Source: Primulina eburnea
Lineage: Eukaryota > Streptophyta > Magnoliopsida > Lamiales > Gesneriaceae
DNA: 64,000 nucleotides
Direction: 5' to 3'
NCBI RefSeq assembly: GCF_022965805.1
Contig: NW_027331252.1
Location: forward strand, 87,955 to 151,954
Shown: positions 1 to 11,330 of the stretch, in pieces
Layout: each line of letters begins with the position of its first letter
How positions within the stretch are numbered: the first letter of the stretch is position 1
Translations under genes and position numbers: made by a program
Notes under the pieces: model-generated
What the model was told of the DNA's origin: nothing
Seen by the model: the letters and a program-made list of their open reading frames with translations, nothing else
Database searches by the model: none

Positions 1-1
1 T

Positions 2-1465
2 AGACCGTTGAGACTTTATACAGTGCAAGTAGAACCAGAGCTGATTATGAGAATTAAGGCAGCTCAGCGAGGTGATCAGAATGTACGGAAATCAGTATCG
101 ATGGTTAGAGCAGGACATCGATCAGAGTATCAGGTACGTGATAACGTCTTGTATGTGAATAATCGTCTAGTTGTGCCGAATATTTCAGAGTTGAGACGAC
201 AGATATTGTCAGAAGCGCACAACAGTCGATTCAGTATTCATCCTGGTGGCAGAAAGATGTATAACGATTTGAAAAGACAGTTCTGGTGGAAACAAATGAA
301 GACTGACATTGCCGAATTTGTTTCCAAATGTCTGAATTGCCAACAGGTGAAAGCAGAAAGAAAGAAATCAGGAGGTTTATTACAGAGCTTGTCCATTCCT
401 GAATGGAAATGGGATCACATTTCCATGGACTTCGTGACACAGCTGCCGCGTTCCTCCAGAGGTTGTGATGCGATTTGGGTCGTGATTGACAGATTAACCA
501 AATCCGCATGTTTTGTACCGTACAAGATGACGTACAGATTTGACCAGATGGCAGAGATCTATATCAGAGAAGTGGTCAGATTACATGGAGTGCCGAAGTC
601 TATCGTATCAGATCGTGATCCACGATTTACTTCGCACTTCTGGCAGAGTTTGCAGCAGGCTCTTGGTACGAAGTTACATCTGAGTACCGCATATCATCCA
701 CAGACCGACGGACAGTCAGAGCGGACTATCCAGACACTGGAGGATATGCTGAGAGCAGTAGTGCTAGATTTTAGTACTAATTGGCAAGATGCATTGCCGC
801 TTTGTGAGTTTTCGTACAACAACAGCTATCAGACGAGCATTGAGATGGCACCATTTGAAGCGTTGTACGGAAAGAAATGTAGATCCCCTCTCTATTGGGA
901 TGATATCTCTGAAGTGCCTGAAATTGGACCAGATATGATCAGAGATATGACAGAAAAAGTGAAGCTAATTCGAAAGAAAATGAAGGCAGCACAAGACAGA
1001 CAGGCCAAATATGCCAATGTTCGACGTAGACCATTGGTATTTGACGTAGGAGACCGAGTATTTTTGAAAATTTCACCTTTCAGAGGAGTTGTCAGATTTG
1101 GCAAGAAAGGAAAATTGTCTCCGCGATACATTGGGCCTTATGAGATTCTCGAGAAGATAGGGGATCGTGCCTATCGACTCGCCTTACCGCCTTCATTATC
1201 CGGAATACATGATGTTTTTCATGTATCGTTATTAAGGAAGTACCTTCCTGATGCTTCACATGCTATTCAACCAGACGAGGCTGAGCTGGATGAATCACTA
1301 AGCTATATTGAAAAACCGATCCAGATCATCGATCGTAAAGAAAAACAGCTCAGAACGAAGATGATTCCACTTGTAAAAGTGCAATGGACTCGTCATGGTG
1401 TAGAAGAAGCAACCTGGGAAACTGAATCAGATATGAGACAAGAATTCCCAGAGTTGTTTAGATGA
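2..1465 (+). CDS. Element D: 3' part of Ty3/gypsy chromovirus pol (integrase + chromodomain), 5' cut by window edge
   Basis: The frame is open from the first bases, so this is the end of a longer polyprotein and the leucine codon at 8 is not a start. Visible in order: a zinc-binding integrase N-terminus ([13 protein letters not shown], then CLNCQQ), the catalytic core with D (HISMDFV), D (SDRDPRF) and E (DGQSERT), the GPY motif (SPRYIGPYEI), and a C-terminal chromodomain (VKVQWTRHGVEEATWE) ending at a TGA. The integrase inserts the cDNA and the chromodomain is thought to steer it to heterochromatin. The frame has no stop or frameshift here. It is closely related to the pol of element B (58300-59785). 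The chromodomain and GPY layout fits the Tekay/Del-type chromoviruses (family-level inference). Confidence 0.95.
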   Translation, partial: RPLRLYTVQVEPELIMRIKAAQRGDQNVRKSVSMVRAGHRSEYQVRDNVLYVNNRLVVPNISELRRQILSEAHNSRFSIHPGGRKMYNDLKRQFWWKQMKTDIAEFVSKCLNCQQVKAERKKSGGLLQSLSIPEWKWDHISMDFVTQLPRSSRGCDAIWVVIDRLTKSACFVPYKMTYRFDQMAEIYIREVVRLHGVPKSIVSDRDPRFTSHFWQSLQQALGTKLHLSTAYHPQTDGQSERTIQTLEDMLRAVVLDFSTNWQDALPLCEFSYNNSYQTSIEMAPFEALYGKKCRSPLYWDDISEVPEIGPDMIRDMTEKVKLIRKKMKAAQDRQAKYANVRRRPLVFDVGDRVFLKISPFRGVVRFGKKGKLSPRYIGPYEILEKIGDRAYRLALPPSLSGIHDVFHVSLLRKYLPDASHAIQPDEAELDESLSYIEKPIQIIDRKEKQLRTKMIPLVKVQWTRHGVEEATWETESDMRQEFPELFR

Positions 1466-1546
1466 TGTAAATTTGTTATACAGTTTTGTATATATACTCC
1501 TTGTTGGTAGAATGAAATGCTTGTGATTTCGAGGACGAAATCGTAT

Positions 1547-1562
1547 CTTAGGGGGGGAGAAA
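1547..1562 (+). other. Polypurine tract of element D
   Basis: A purine run (cttagggggggagaaa) lies directly before the TG of the LTR, where plus-strand cDNA synthesis is primed. The preceding bases (tttcgaggacgaaatc) recur before the LTRs of A and B, so this block is a family trait. Confidence 0.85.
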
Positions 1563-1716
1563 TGTAATGCCCAAGATTTTATATCATGTTAAATTACGAT
1601 TATAGATGTTTAATCGAGATGAGTATGGAATACTAATTTAATGTGATTATTAAAGGGCTATTACGAGACCAATCGGGCCAAGCATATGAATTTCATATTA
1701 TGTGGACAGAGAGTCT

Positions 1717-1896
1717 GGCGCCCGAGCGGTAGTTTTTGACCGCTCGAGCGCCAGTGTTCATCACAAATATGTTCCGGGCAGAAGGTGTGGCGCCCGGGCG
1801 GTAGTTTTTGACCGCCCGAGCGCCAAAGGTGCATTTCGAAATTTCTCGGGCAGTGAGGGCCGCGCCCGAGCGGTAGATTCCAACCGCTCGAGCGCC
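1717..1896 (+). repeat. GC-rich dyad array of D LTR: three 14-8-14 modules, 72-bp period
   Basis: Modules lie at 1717-1752, 1789-1824 and 1861-1896. Each is a 14-bp arm (ggcgcccgagcggt or close), an 8-bp spacer (agtttttg twice, then agattcca) and a complementary 14-bp arm (accgctcgagcgcc), so each can fold into a hairpin. The arms vary together: gagcggt pairs with accgctc in module 1, and gggcggt with accgccc in module 2. The array ends about 50 bp before a TATA-like stretch. Confidence 0.9.
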
Positions 1897-1945
1897 GACC
1901 GTAATTCACAAAAAGATAACACGTTGCTCGGACATGCAACGTAGA

Positions 1946-1956
1946 ATATATATATG
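1946..1956 (+). promoter_or_regulatory. TATA-like box of D LTR
   Basis: An alternating atatatatat stretch sits about 50 bp downstream of the dyad array, as in the S and B LTRs. It is the likely core promoter position and U3/R lies just after it. This is positional inference only. Confidence 0.5.
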
Positions 1957-3298
1957 TATATACAGATAAACATTTACAATTCAGAAGAAAGAAAAGGAAC
2001 GAGAAATCTCCGTGAAAATCCTTACGCCTTTTTATTTCAATCCGTCCGTTAGATTTTAAATCCGACTTCGGTACCAAGCTCCTATCAACGTAGGCTACAA
2101 CTGGACGTAAGTTTTATTACGTTTTGACATGTCTTGGAATTATGATGTTGTTAGAATTGAATACACGTCATATATGTTGTTCTTGACATGTTAGAAAGCG
2201 TAGAATTGAAGTCAGATTAAGAAACAGACTGAATATGGAATTGTTATGATTTTCAGAATGAAATTGAATGAGATGTGATATCAGATTTGTACAGGGATTG
2301 ATTATAAATTATTAGAACTGGTATATACTGGTTTGGTATCGCCGGTATCGCAAGATTGTACGGTTGTACCGTCAGAATTTGATAAAACAGAGATGTTGTG
2401 ATTTGATTAGAATATTGATACAGAATATATTGATATGTCATTGCCAGATTAAACAGTGACAGACTTTGAATCGAGACTTCAATTGTATCAGATCGACAGC
2501 AAGAAAGGTATAAATAAATGTTGATTCGGGATTGCACAACTCGAGTTAGGTTTGACTTGAGTTTCCCTAAATCACATACTTTACTTTATTGCATTGATAT
2601 TTGCAGATTATCAGATTGATATGTGCATGTATTGACTTAGAACAGGGTCAGAGTCCGAGTCTAGGGCTGACAGCCTAGCTAGGGCAGAACCGCCGAGTCT
2701 TTCTCAGAACCGATAAGACTCTAGACTTACGGTGTATCGACGAGCTTCAGATGTAGATCGACGTCTATCTCAGACACACTCGATACAGAATACCAAAGTC
2801 TAAATTAGATTGGGATCCCTAGATTTGAGATAAGATAAGATTAGATCACGAGTCATTGATTCATGTAGTCAGATTAGATACATGCTTCGATGTTTGTTTA
2901 TGCTTTTATATATGTTTTATATGATTGCATTTAATACATTGTTTATACTGGGATATTTATATCTCACCGGAGTTATCCGGCTGTTGTCTTGTTTGTATGT
3001 GTGCATGGCAACAGGTGGGACAGGTACAGGGTCACAGAGATGAAGACAGACTGAGATTAGAGTGGTGATACCGGACTTGGACTAGAGCTAGGGTTTGAAC
3101 ACTTGATAGTAGTTGTTGAACCTGAGTTTGTATGATTGTATATTTTATCAGATTTGTACTTTTATACTGATATGTATAGGAGTTTGATTCCATTACCTTC
3201 CGCATTTAAAAAAAAAAAATAATTTAGACCCTGTTTATTATAATTGATTAATTAGTCCCAATCATGATTAAAAGATGATTAGCGTCCGGGTCCCCACA

Positions 3299-3848
3299 CA
3301 AACATTGCGGATTTGTTCTTTAAAGAAGTCGCTAGGTTGCATGGCATGCCTAGGACTATTGTTTCTGGTCGCGATGTTAAATTATTGAGTTACTTTTGGA
3401 AGACTTTCTGGGCTAAACTTGGCACAAAATTGTTGTTTTCTACTACTTGTCATCCTCAAACGGATGGACAAACTGAAGTTGTCAATAGAACTTTGAGAAC
3501 ATTTTTGCGTGCTATTCATAAAAAGAACTTGGATTGACATTTCTATGGCCTTTATTTTGTGTTTGCCTAGGAATAAGAAGGGGGGATTCTATGTTTGTTG
3601 TTGTGGATAGATTCTCTAAGATGACACATTTTATAGCTTGTCGTAAAACCGGTGATGCTTCAAACATTGCGGATTTGTTATTTAGAGAAGTCGCTAGGTT
3701 GCATGGCATTCCTAGCACTATTGTTTCTGGTCGCGATGTTAAATTCTTGAGTTACTTTTGGAAGACTTTCTGGGCTAAACTTGGCACAAAATTGTTGTTT
3801 TCTATTACTTGTCATCCTCAAACGGATAGACAAACTGAAGTTGTCAAT
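3299..3848 (+). repeat. Integrase-derived 363-bp tandem array, segment 1
   Basis: About 1.5 units of a direct repeat made from a Ty3/gypsy integrase core. In pieces it reads [22 protein letters not shown], then [20 protein letters not shown], then a junction of KKNLD with the start of the next core. The unit marker ttgacat is at 3534. Left flank is the D LTR; right flank is A with TSD tcaat (3844-3848). The next part of the same unit resumes at 13432. Confidence 0.9.
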
Positions 3849-4527
3849 TGTGGGGACCCGGACGCTAATCAAGTTCTTAATCATGTTTGGGACTAATTAA
3901 TCAATTATAAAACAGGGTCTAAATTTTTTTTTTAAATATACAAAGCGGAAACGTAATGTAATTTACTCAAATTACATATTAAACATGAACATACAAATCT
4001 TGTGTTATCTACAAGAATTCAACTAGGTTCAACTACATATCAGTGCTGAATCCTATGTTGCTTCGAAGCCCGGATCTCCACGCTATATAATCTTCTCTCA
4101 TCCTCTTCTTGACCCTGATCCAGCCCCACCTGTTGTCATGCACACATACAAAACAAGACAACAGCCGGATAACTCCGGTGAGATATAAATATCCCAGTAT
4201 AAACAATGTAAACATGCAGTCATATAAAAGCATATACGAAAGCATATAAGAAGTATTCATAACATGTCTCAAATCAGAAACATAAATCAATATCAAACAT
4301 TCAATAATCATGAATGGCGTAAACAATGTAAATCAACATGTCATATCAGACTCAACTCAACCGACGCGTCGTCTCAGACTCGACTCCACTGACGCGTCGT
4401 CTCAGACTCGACTCAACTCTATCCTAGGGATCCCGATGTCTGGATATAGGTATTATATCGAATCTTAGTCGATAGGAATGAATCAATCCCTAAACGGCAT
4501 CGATATAATTAATATCTCCAGTGTCTG

Positions 4528-4782
4528 GGCGAATCAGCCGCAGAATTGACGACTCAGTCAATAACCTGACGAATCAGCCAGTAATTAGGCGAATCAGCCA
4601 ATAATCAGACAACTCAGCCTGTAATTAAGCGAATCGGCTTAAGTTTAGAGGAATCAGTCAATCACCAGACGAATCAGCCGGTGACTAGGCGAATCAGCCT
4701 ATAATAAGACGAATCAGTCAATAACCCGACGAATCAGCCGGTGACTAGGCGAATCAGCCTATGACTCAACGACTCAGTAATC
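4528..4782 (-). repeat. 20-bp tandem repeat in A LTR, about 13 degenerate units
   Basis: Consecutive 20-bp units share the core cgaatcagcc followed by a variable tail (for example ggcgaatcagccaataatca and gacgaatcagccggtgacta). The matching block in the other LTR is 12009-12263. It is not a CRISPR: units abut without unique spacers. Confidence 0.85.
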
Positions 4783-5688
4783 AATACATACAGTCAGTAT
4801 CTAAGCAACTCAATCAATGACTAGCGAATCCGCAGTCATTACATGCAGTGGCTATAAATCAATAGACTACAATCATCAATCTCATCAATTGCAAATATCA
4901 ATGCAATAATTGAAAGTATGTGATTTAGGGAGACTCGAGTCAAACCTCACTCGAGTTGTGCAATCCCAACTCAACATTAATTTATACCTTTCTTTCTGTT
5001 ACTTTGACTCTGTCGAAGTCTCGAACTCGAAGCCTGTCAATACTCAATCTGACAAGAACAATATCGAAGAGTATAATATCAATACACCACTCGAATCAAA
5101 TCTGTTCTGCTCAATATTTAACCTAATTCGATATCGATGGCATAACGGTATAATATCAATATACCCAACAATACCATATCGATCAGATATTAATTCTAAT
5201 ATCTCATACTCGATAATACTCCAATCCTGATATCAATTCTCAATCAACTCAACTCTAAACATCATAACAATTTCATATTCAGTCCGTTTCTTAATCTGAC
5301 TTCGATTCTATGATGTCTAATATGTCAAGAACAACATATGTGAGTTCTATTCAATTCTGACAATATCATAATTTCAAAGCATGTCAAAACGTAGCAAAAC
5401 TTACGTCCAGTTGTAGCCTGTGTTGTTAGGAACACAGTACTGAAGTCGGATTTCAAATCGAACGGACGGATTTGGCACGATCAAGATTGAAAAATATAAA
5501 GAAGCTAAGCTTTTCCCGGAAGCTTTTCTCGATTCCCCTTTCTTCATTCTGAGGAGAAATCGTTTGTCTCTTATATATATATACTTTGTGTAAGGCTCGA
5601 GAATTGTCAATTGGCATTGATGTGAGACTTGAAACCATGAGAATGCATGACATATAGAGTGGAATTTTTGAAGCATGGCCGAAGCCAC

Positions 5689-5915
5689 ACCGCACCCGCG
5701 GTGTTAGAGATACAGCACCCGCGGTGCATTGAGAGGAAATTGAGGGAAATGTGCGAACAGACACCGCACCCGCGGTGCTAGCACGACCGCACCCGCGGTG
5801 TGAGACCGCACCCGCGGTCATGTAAGGACCGCACCCGCGGTCTAAGTGCTACATTTTTGGATGAACTTGCCGTGAGCATAGCGCACCCGCGCTCTTGAGA
5901 CACCGCACCCGTGGT
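5689..5915 (+). repeat. GC-rich dyad array of solo LTR S: four modules of 36-37 bp
   Basis: Modules are at 5689-5725, 5763-5799, 5805-5841 and 5880-5915. Each has two 14-bp half-sites of type accgcacccgcggt separated by 9 bp (8 in the last). The half-sites are in the same orientation but are themselves near-palindromic (ccgc...gcgg). The same half-site is found in the LTR of family C. Confidence 0.88.
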
Positions 5916-5965
5916 CTGCATGCGAAATTGCCACCTTCGATTTTGGTCTTGACACATGGCATGAG

Positions 5966-5976
5966 GTATATATATG
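5966..5976 (+). promoter_or_regulatory. TATA-like box of solo LTR S
   Basis: A tatatatatg run about 50 bp after the dyad array, in the same relative place as in D and B. If the LTR is not silenced it could still start transcripts into its surroundings. Positional inference. Confidence 0.45.
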
Positions 5977-7474
5977 TTATGTTGACACATCACTCCTTCA
6001 TTCTTCAGAATTCAGAACCGAGAGCTCCCAAGGAAATCCTTCAAGTTTCTTCGTGCTAAAAAGTAGAATTATGCAAGAGTTGTTCATCCGATTTTAATTC
6101 CGAGGTAAGATTTGTGTTCCTTGCATTGAAGGCTACAAAGTGACGTAAGTTTGATATAATTCCAGCATGATTCAGATTGTGGATGTTGGGGAACTTATGA
6201 TTTTGTTGCGAATATGTGTTCTTGATATGCTAAGCATCGTAGAAACGTAAACGGATTGAATTACAGATGTCGTATGCTATAGGTTCAAATTTCCAGCATG
6301 TATTATGTGAAGATTATGCAGAATTTGGTATTCATGTTTGTATTGGATGAGATTATGAGTTATTGAGATTGATTATGATATTGTTATGTTGAGATTGAGT
6401 TGGCCGGTATTGAGAAATAAGCCGTTACGCCGTTGAATTGTATTGAAATCAGTTACAGATTTGTACATTGAGTTAGTTGAGATGCTTGTTGATAGAGTGT
6501 GTCTACACATTGCCATTTCAGATTATATTGGTTATTGTGAACTCGAGACTTCGACTGCGACACCGACGATTCGACAAGAAAGGTATAATTCATGTGGTCA
6601 CGGGATTGCACAACTCGATTCAGATTTGATACGAGTTTCCCTAAATCACATACTAGATAGTTATTACATTGATTATGTAATGTTTCGTTTATTGATTTAT
6701 ATTCGAGTCTTGAGATAGGAGAGATTGGCAGACTTGACAAAACTAGACGTTTCGGTGTATCGACGCATAGAAACAGATTTGTTATATGTGTAGACCCTCG
6801 ATACAGAGTTGACCGAAGTCTAGGAATAAGACGTACCGTTGCCCCGAGTGGCTGGGTAGGTGACAGACCGTCTTATTCACACCGGGATCCCTAGATTAGA
6901 AAAGAGTCGAGTCAAGATTTGAATTGGGGAATACAGATTTGTATTCTTCTACATGTTTAGATTTATATTCATGTTACTTGTTACATATGCTATGCTTTTG
7001 TATATGATATTTACATTGCATGCATCCATGTTTTATACTGGGATATGTTCTCACCGGAGTTATCCGGCTGTTGTCGTGTCTGTATGTGTGCATGGCAACA
7101 GGTGGGGCAGGATCAGGGTCACGACGAGGAAGAGAGAGTTGATAGCGTGGAGATGCCGGGTGTAGCAGAAGACTTCTGATGTTGCACTAGTAGTTTTATG
7201 TTGATACTAGAGATGTTATGTTGTTATTGTAACATGTATAACAAGTAAGGTTACTAGATCATGTCATGTAATAGTCGTTGACTCATGTTTGTTTTAAATA
7301 AAAATGTGACGCTTTATGTTAACATTCGATTTAATGTTAGAAAGCGAAAAATTTTGACCCGCCATTTATAATAAAGATCCAATTAAATCCCAAAAGAATT
7401 GAGTTAGAACCCGGGTCCCCACACTTTGCATGTAAATCACACGTTGCTTCTCCAGAATTTGCCAAAAACCCACT

Positions 7475-7616
7475 CGCGCATATGCGCGCTTCATCTCGCG
7501 CATATGCGCCAAAGATTCTGGAACTGTGGCGCATATGCGCGCCTTATCTCGCGCATATGCGTGAGGGCTTCTGGACCCCTCGCGCATATGCGCGTGTTTC
7601 TTCGCGCATGTGCGCC
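7475..7616 (-). repeat. GC-rich dyad array in A 3' LTR (three modules, 53-bp period)
   Basis: Modules start at 7475, 7528 and 7581. Each is two 14-bp palindromic half-sites (cgcgcatatgcgcg type) separated by 8 bp; modules are separated by 17 bp, giving a 53-bp period. It is the copy of 13114-13255. Confidence 0.9.
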
Positions 7617-7787
7617 GGTCATTTCTTTTGAGATGTTCAGCCGAACATCTCGAGATGTTCGGTTGAACATCTTGGCTTATATTGTAACGATGCCCGACTT
7701 CTTCATTCAAGTTCGTATAACCTCATGCGTCACAATCTTGTCAATTAATCAGCATCTGATTACAATAATTAAATCTCGGGCATTACA

Positions 7788-9933
7788 TTTCTCCCCCTCT
7801 TAGATCTGAGTTCGTCCTCGAACTCGCAAGTAATCAATTCAGAGATATCAGAAGAAATGCATATATAGAGTTTAAACCAAAACTCAAATATCTGATTCCG
7901 GTCTGGAATAAGAATTCACTAAGTATAATGTCATAATACTTCTCCAATCCTTCTGACGGACAATCTCGCATTACTGGCTATACAATGTCCGTATAAACCA
8001 ATCTACAGTTCATCACATATCCGCACCATCTGCTGTTATCAAAAACATCTACAGTCTTCAGCTTCAAATACCACTCGTCATCATCTGACGTTGGTTTCTT
8101 AAATCTGTCCATTCTGAACTATCTTCATCTTCTTTCGAATTGTCTTCAAATGAGATCTGTAGCACTCATCGTATACTGTCTTGTCTATAACTATCTCATT
8201 ACTCATCTGATAAACTGATAGCTATTATCACGCAGTGATATTAAATCATATCAATTAGTGTTAACATCCAGCACTAAAGCTGCATAGTGCTAACATCCAG
8301 CACTAAAGCTGTGCCAAGGTCTTCCACTAGCTGGATAACCCATTCTGACTGCCTGTCAATCTGTAAACAATCTAAGAGAGAGTTCATGATATATTCTATC
8401 ACGAATACAACTCAAACAACATTACAATCTGACATAATCTACTATGGCATTCTGATCTTTCTGACCACTTTTCTGACATCAATCTGTGTCATTTGGTCAT
8501 GTTTGTACGTTATCTGGTACAAACTGATAGATATAGATTGAACAATCTGTCAATCACAATCATATCATATCTCAATCTGAAGAAAATGGCGGTAATTTCA
8601 TTACGAAACCCATAGAAATGTATTCTCATTTCTATTTAGAACTATACAATTCTGTAATAAATCTTCTGAGTTCTATCTTTCTATCTTTTCTGTTAGCGAT
8701 TTAGACATATCAGTACAATTTCTGCCAACATTTTAATACATTTCTGTTATAACTGATCTCAATCACAACTATCTGTTCGAATACAATACAATCTCAATCG
8801 TCAGACTGAACACTGAATCCATGACTGTAAGCTTCTGACAATATCTGTCCTTTCTGATTCGAACTATTTGATATACACAAATCAGTTAATATCATAAATT
8901 AAAGAGGAAATACCTACCTGGTATTCGGCTTTAACTATCACTATCAAGCTTTGCTGTACAATTCTGACACATCTGATATCACAGAATAATCAATCTCATA
9001 CAACATACACAACACATATCTGTTACTCTGATCGACACTCTGTTCTGACTATCGATATTGAGTTCTAAACATTCTAATCAGCTTTTTGGAACTGCTAACG
9101 TTTCAAAATCAGCTCTGGTTCGGACGGTACAATATAATCTCCATTGTCTACAATCCGTCTCAACCACGTATCCAGAATAACATCAATATTCAATCAGATT
9201 CAAACATGCTAAATTCATAAACCGCAACTGTCTGACACTGATGTCAACCTCAGCTGACTAATCACGGTTTAACTCTGGTAAAATCACCAAACATATCATA
9301 TTCAGATATAACACATCCTGAATGCAATCTGTCTCAGTCAGGATTCGAAATTTCAACAATTTCTAAGAGCAGTTCAAGACTAAAATCAATCTCTCTGATT
9401 GGAATCAGATCTGAAGTCTTATATCGAGAACTTTCTTATCATTGGTAAATCAGCCAATGATAGACTCAACTTCAGTAAATCAACTGAATACATAAGGAGT
9501 TACTCTGCTCCTTTCTGTAATAATTGAGTCATAGCTAGTACGAATATCAAAGGAATTCTCAGTCTAGAATTCTTATCGTACAATATTCATCTCTTGATCA
9601 TCTCAGGTCTGATTCTTACCATATTCTGGAATTAATCTATGGTAGCTTCGTACTTGATCAGCATATCAATATTAGTAATGCAGTTCCAAAATCATAGAAC
9701 ACCAGTACAACACAAGCTACTACACGATCTAACTCGATCTCATTCTCATCCTACTGTAGTATACAAGATGTAACAGAAATCGCTGATACAAGATCTTTTC
9801 CCAAAGGAACAGAAACAAATACTACAGTAAATAGGGATTCACAGATAATGCATGCATCAATGCAAATCTTTCATAAATAAAAGTATATGAAGCACCAGTA
9901 TTCCTCAATACATATGCAGGATAATCAAACAAA
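7788..9933 (-). pseudogene. Element A decayed pol remnant and 3' untranslated region
   Basis: No long frame survives, but short pieces on the minus strand align with the pol of B. A protease remnant near 9860-9920 has the active-site aspartate replaced (RNTGAS where B has IDTGAS). A piece like ADLPVVREF lies near 9430-9470, and integrase tail fragments near 8130-8250 (nagctatcag, then ttcgaaagaagatgaag). The region is about 2.1 kb, against about 3.4 kb for the intact pol in B, so deletions as well as substitutions are involved. The polypurine tract (minus strand ctaagagggggagaa) sits next to the LTR at 7788-7802. Confidence 0.75.
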
Positions 9934-11043
9934 TCAGTTACCTGCAACATCATCATCTGGTGCTTCCTGAGCCTGTTCCTCGGTCAAAGCAAATACTCTG
10001 GCCTGCTGTCTAGGAGGCTGGCCAACTGTCTGGCTTCCTCCTGGCCTCTGCTGTGACGGAGATGGTACTGGCTGCAATGAAGGAACAACAGCTGATCGTC
10101 TACTCCACTGTGCCACTGGTCCAGATGGTTCGGCTCCCTGGAACCTTTGGGAACCCCTCTGTGAACATACTCTGGCAAAATGTCCCTGTTGTTTGCAGAA
10201 GTGGCAGCTACCAAGTACTCCTTGGCATTGTTCAGTGGAATGTCTCCCTCCACAATTTCCGCAATACACGCCAGTATAACTCTGCTGAGAGCCACTGGAA
10301 CTAGAAGAACTGCCGCCAGACTTCTTAAACTGCTTTCCTCTAGCCTTCAGAAAATCTTTCCTTCCACCACTACTACTGCCACTCTCGAATCGGGGAGGTG
10401 GTTGCGGTGGTCTCGACACTGGAGGAACAAATTCAGCTCCTTTCTGCCTTATCAGGCCCGCTTCAGCGCCCTTTGCTCTATTCATGGCATCAGCAAAGTT
10501 ATTCGGTCGCCCTGTGTTCACCAATGTAAATATATCAGGATTCAAGCCATTGATGAACTGATCGGCAACGGCTTCGTCATTTTCAGACACATGAGGAGCA
10601 AACTTCAACAAGGTAGAGAACTTGGTCACATATTCTTCAATGTTCAGCTGACCCTGTCTCAAATTGGCAAACTCCGCTCCCTTGTCCTTTCTGTACGATA
10701 TTGGGAAAAATCTCTGATAAAACTCAGTTTTAAACACATCCCAAGTAATAATCGTACCTCGTTGCTCCAAGGCCCTCTTCATTGTAATCCACCAGCTTTG
10801 TGCAACATCCAGCAACTGGTGTCCAATCAATTTAATCCGGCGCTCATCACTGTACTCCAGTGAATCAAACAGCAACTCAATGCTACCTAACCAACTCTCA
10901 CACTCGACTGATGTCTCAGTACCCGTCAGAGTGGGTTGTTTGAATGACTGAAACCTCTTCAGCAAGGTTTCCATTGGAGTCGGTGTTACATCCATTGGAG
11001 GATTCGATGTACTACCCTGTTCTGGAATTCGTCTAGGAGGCAT
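9934..11043 (-). CDS. Element A Gag (intact, 369 aa)
   Basis: Nucleocapsid/capsid precursor that would package element RNA. It starts MPPRR, as does the Gag of B at 45892, which supports the start. A retrotransposon Gag domain covers about residues 45-170 (CESWLGSIELLFDSLE, WWITMKRALE). A basic Gly/Ser/Pro-rich linker is followed by two zinc knuckles near residues 260-300 (CGNCGGRHSTEQC and CHFCKQQGHFARVC). It stops just after [14 protein letters not shown], where the B frame runs on into protease. There are no internal stops, although the neighbouring pol is ruined, which suggests the protein is or recently was useful for mobilisation. Confidence 0.93.
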   Translation of the reverse strand: MPPRRIPEQGSTSNPPMDVTPTPMETLLKRFQSFKQPTLTGTETSVECESWLGSIELLFDSLEYSDERRIKLIGHQLLDVAQSWWITMKRALEQRGTIITWDVFKTEFYQRFFPISYRKDKGAEFANLRQGQLNIEEYVTKFSTLLKFAPHVSENDEAVADQFINGLNPDIFTLVNTGRPNNFADAMNRAKGAEAGLIRQKGAEFVPPVSRPPQPPPRFESGSSSGGRKDFLKARGKQFKKSGGSSSSSSGSQQSYTGVYCGNCGGRHSTEQCQGVLGSCHFCKQQGHFARVCSQRGSQRFQGAEPSGPVAQWSRRSAVVPSLQPVPSPSQQRPGGSQTVGQPPRQQARVFALTEEQAQEAPDDDVAGN

Positions 11044-11330
11044 ATCTGAAACTCAAAAGGATTAGTAATCCAATCCAACAAACCTGTTTCAATTCAGTCT
11101 CTTCTCCGATCATCTTACTGCTGATCGAGAATCAATTCAGATCCGTTCCCAATAATACATATTACAAAATCAAATCAGATAAGTCAAGTAACATGTATTA
11201 TATAACGCAGCAAGACATGCTAGCATTCAAAAGCAGGAAAGAAAACCTCAATCTACCCCGCTCACTAGCCTCTTCTATCTCAATCTAAAGAATCTACAGT
11301 TCTGGTACCTACGGCTCTGATACCACCTGT
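11044..11330 (-). other. Element A 5' leader with tRNA-iMet primer-binding site
   Basis: The short leader lies between the 5' LTR and gag. The primer site on the minus strand reads TGGTATCAGAGC (complement at 11315-11326), starting a few bases inside the LTR edge. It matches the 3' end of plant initiator tRNA-Met. The leader aligns loosely with 45723-45891 of B (shared gctagcatg). Confidence 0.85.

Larger units (their letters stand above)
1563..3298 (+). mobile_element. Element D 3' LTR (1736 bp)
   Basis: The LTR starts TGTAATGCCC after the polypurine tract and ends CCGGGTCCCCACA. The same ends occur, inverted, on element A. The flank at 3299 resumes the integrase-derived tandem array at caaacattgcgg, so the expected TSD is caaac; the left copy is outside the window. 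A block near 2950-3020 (ctcaccggagttatccggctgttgtc) is shared with the LTRs of A, S and B, which marks them as one LTR superfamily. There is no coding content apart from chance ORFs. Confidence 0.92.
5589..7423 (+). mobile_element. S: nested solo LTR of the B family (1835 bp)
   Basis: It starts TGTAAGGCTCGA and ends CCCGGGTCCCCACA, flanked by the 5-bp TSD ctttg (5584-5588 and 7424-7428). The undisrupted site reads tactttgcatg in the other A LTR (13060-13070). Its ends match the B LTR (59887-61812). There is no internal domain, so it arose by LTR-LTR recombination after insertion. It contains a dyad array (5689-5915) and a TATA-like box near 5966. Confidence 0.93.
3849..7787 (-). mobile_element. 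Element A 3' LTR, split by solo LTR S
   Basis: On the plus strand it begins tgtggggacccgg and ends gggcattaca, with TG/CA termini. About 2.1 kb of LTR remain once the nested solo LTR (5589-7423) and its extra TSD are removed. It matches 11331-13426 base for base over long stretches. Confidence 0.93.

Noticed and set aside
4528..4782. CRISPR-like array
   Set aside because: The 20-bp units are contiguous and degenerate with no unique spacers, and the setting is a plant LTR. The 36-37 bp dyads also lack array-wide identical repeats with spacers and a leader.
7366..7710. ORFs with repeated AHMRE/AYARD or RICA text in the A and B LTRs
   Set aside because: These are translations of the gcgcatatgcgcg dyad array in several frames; no protein family and no independent evidence.
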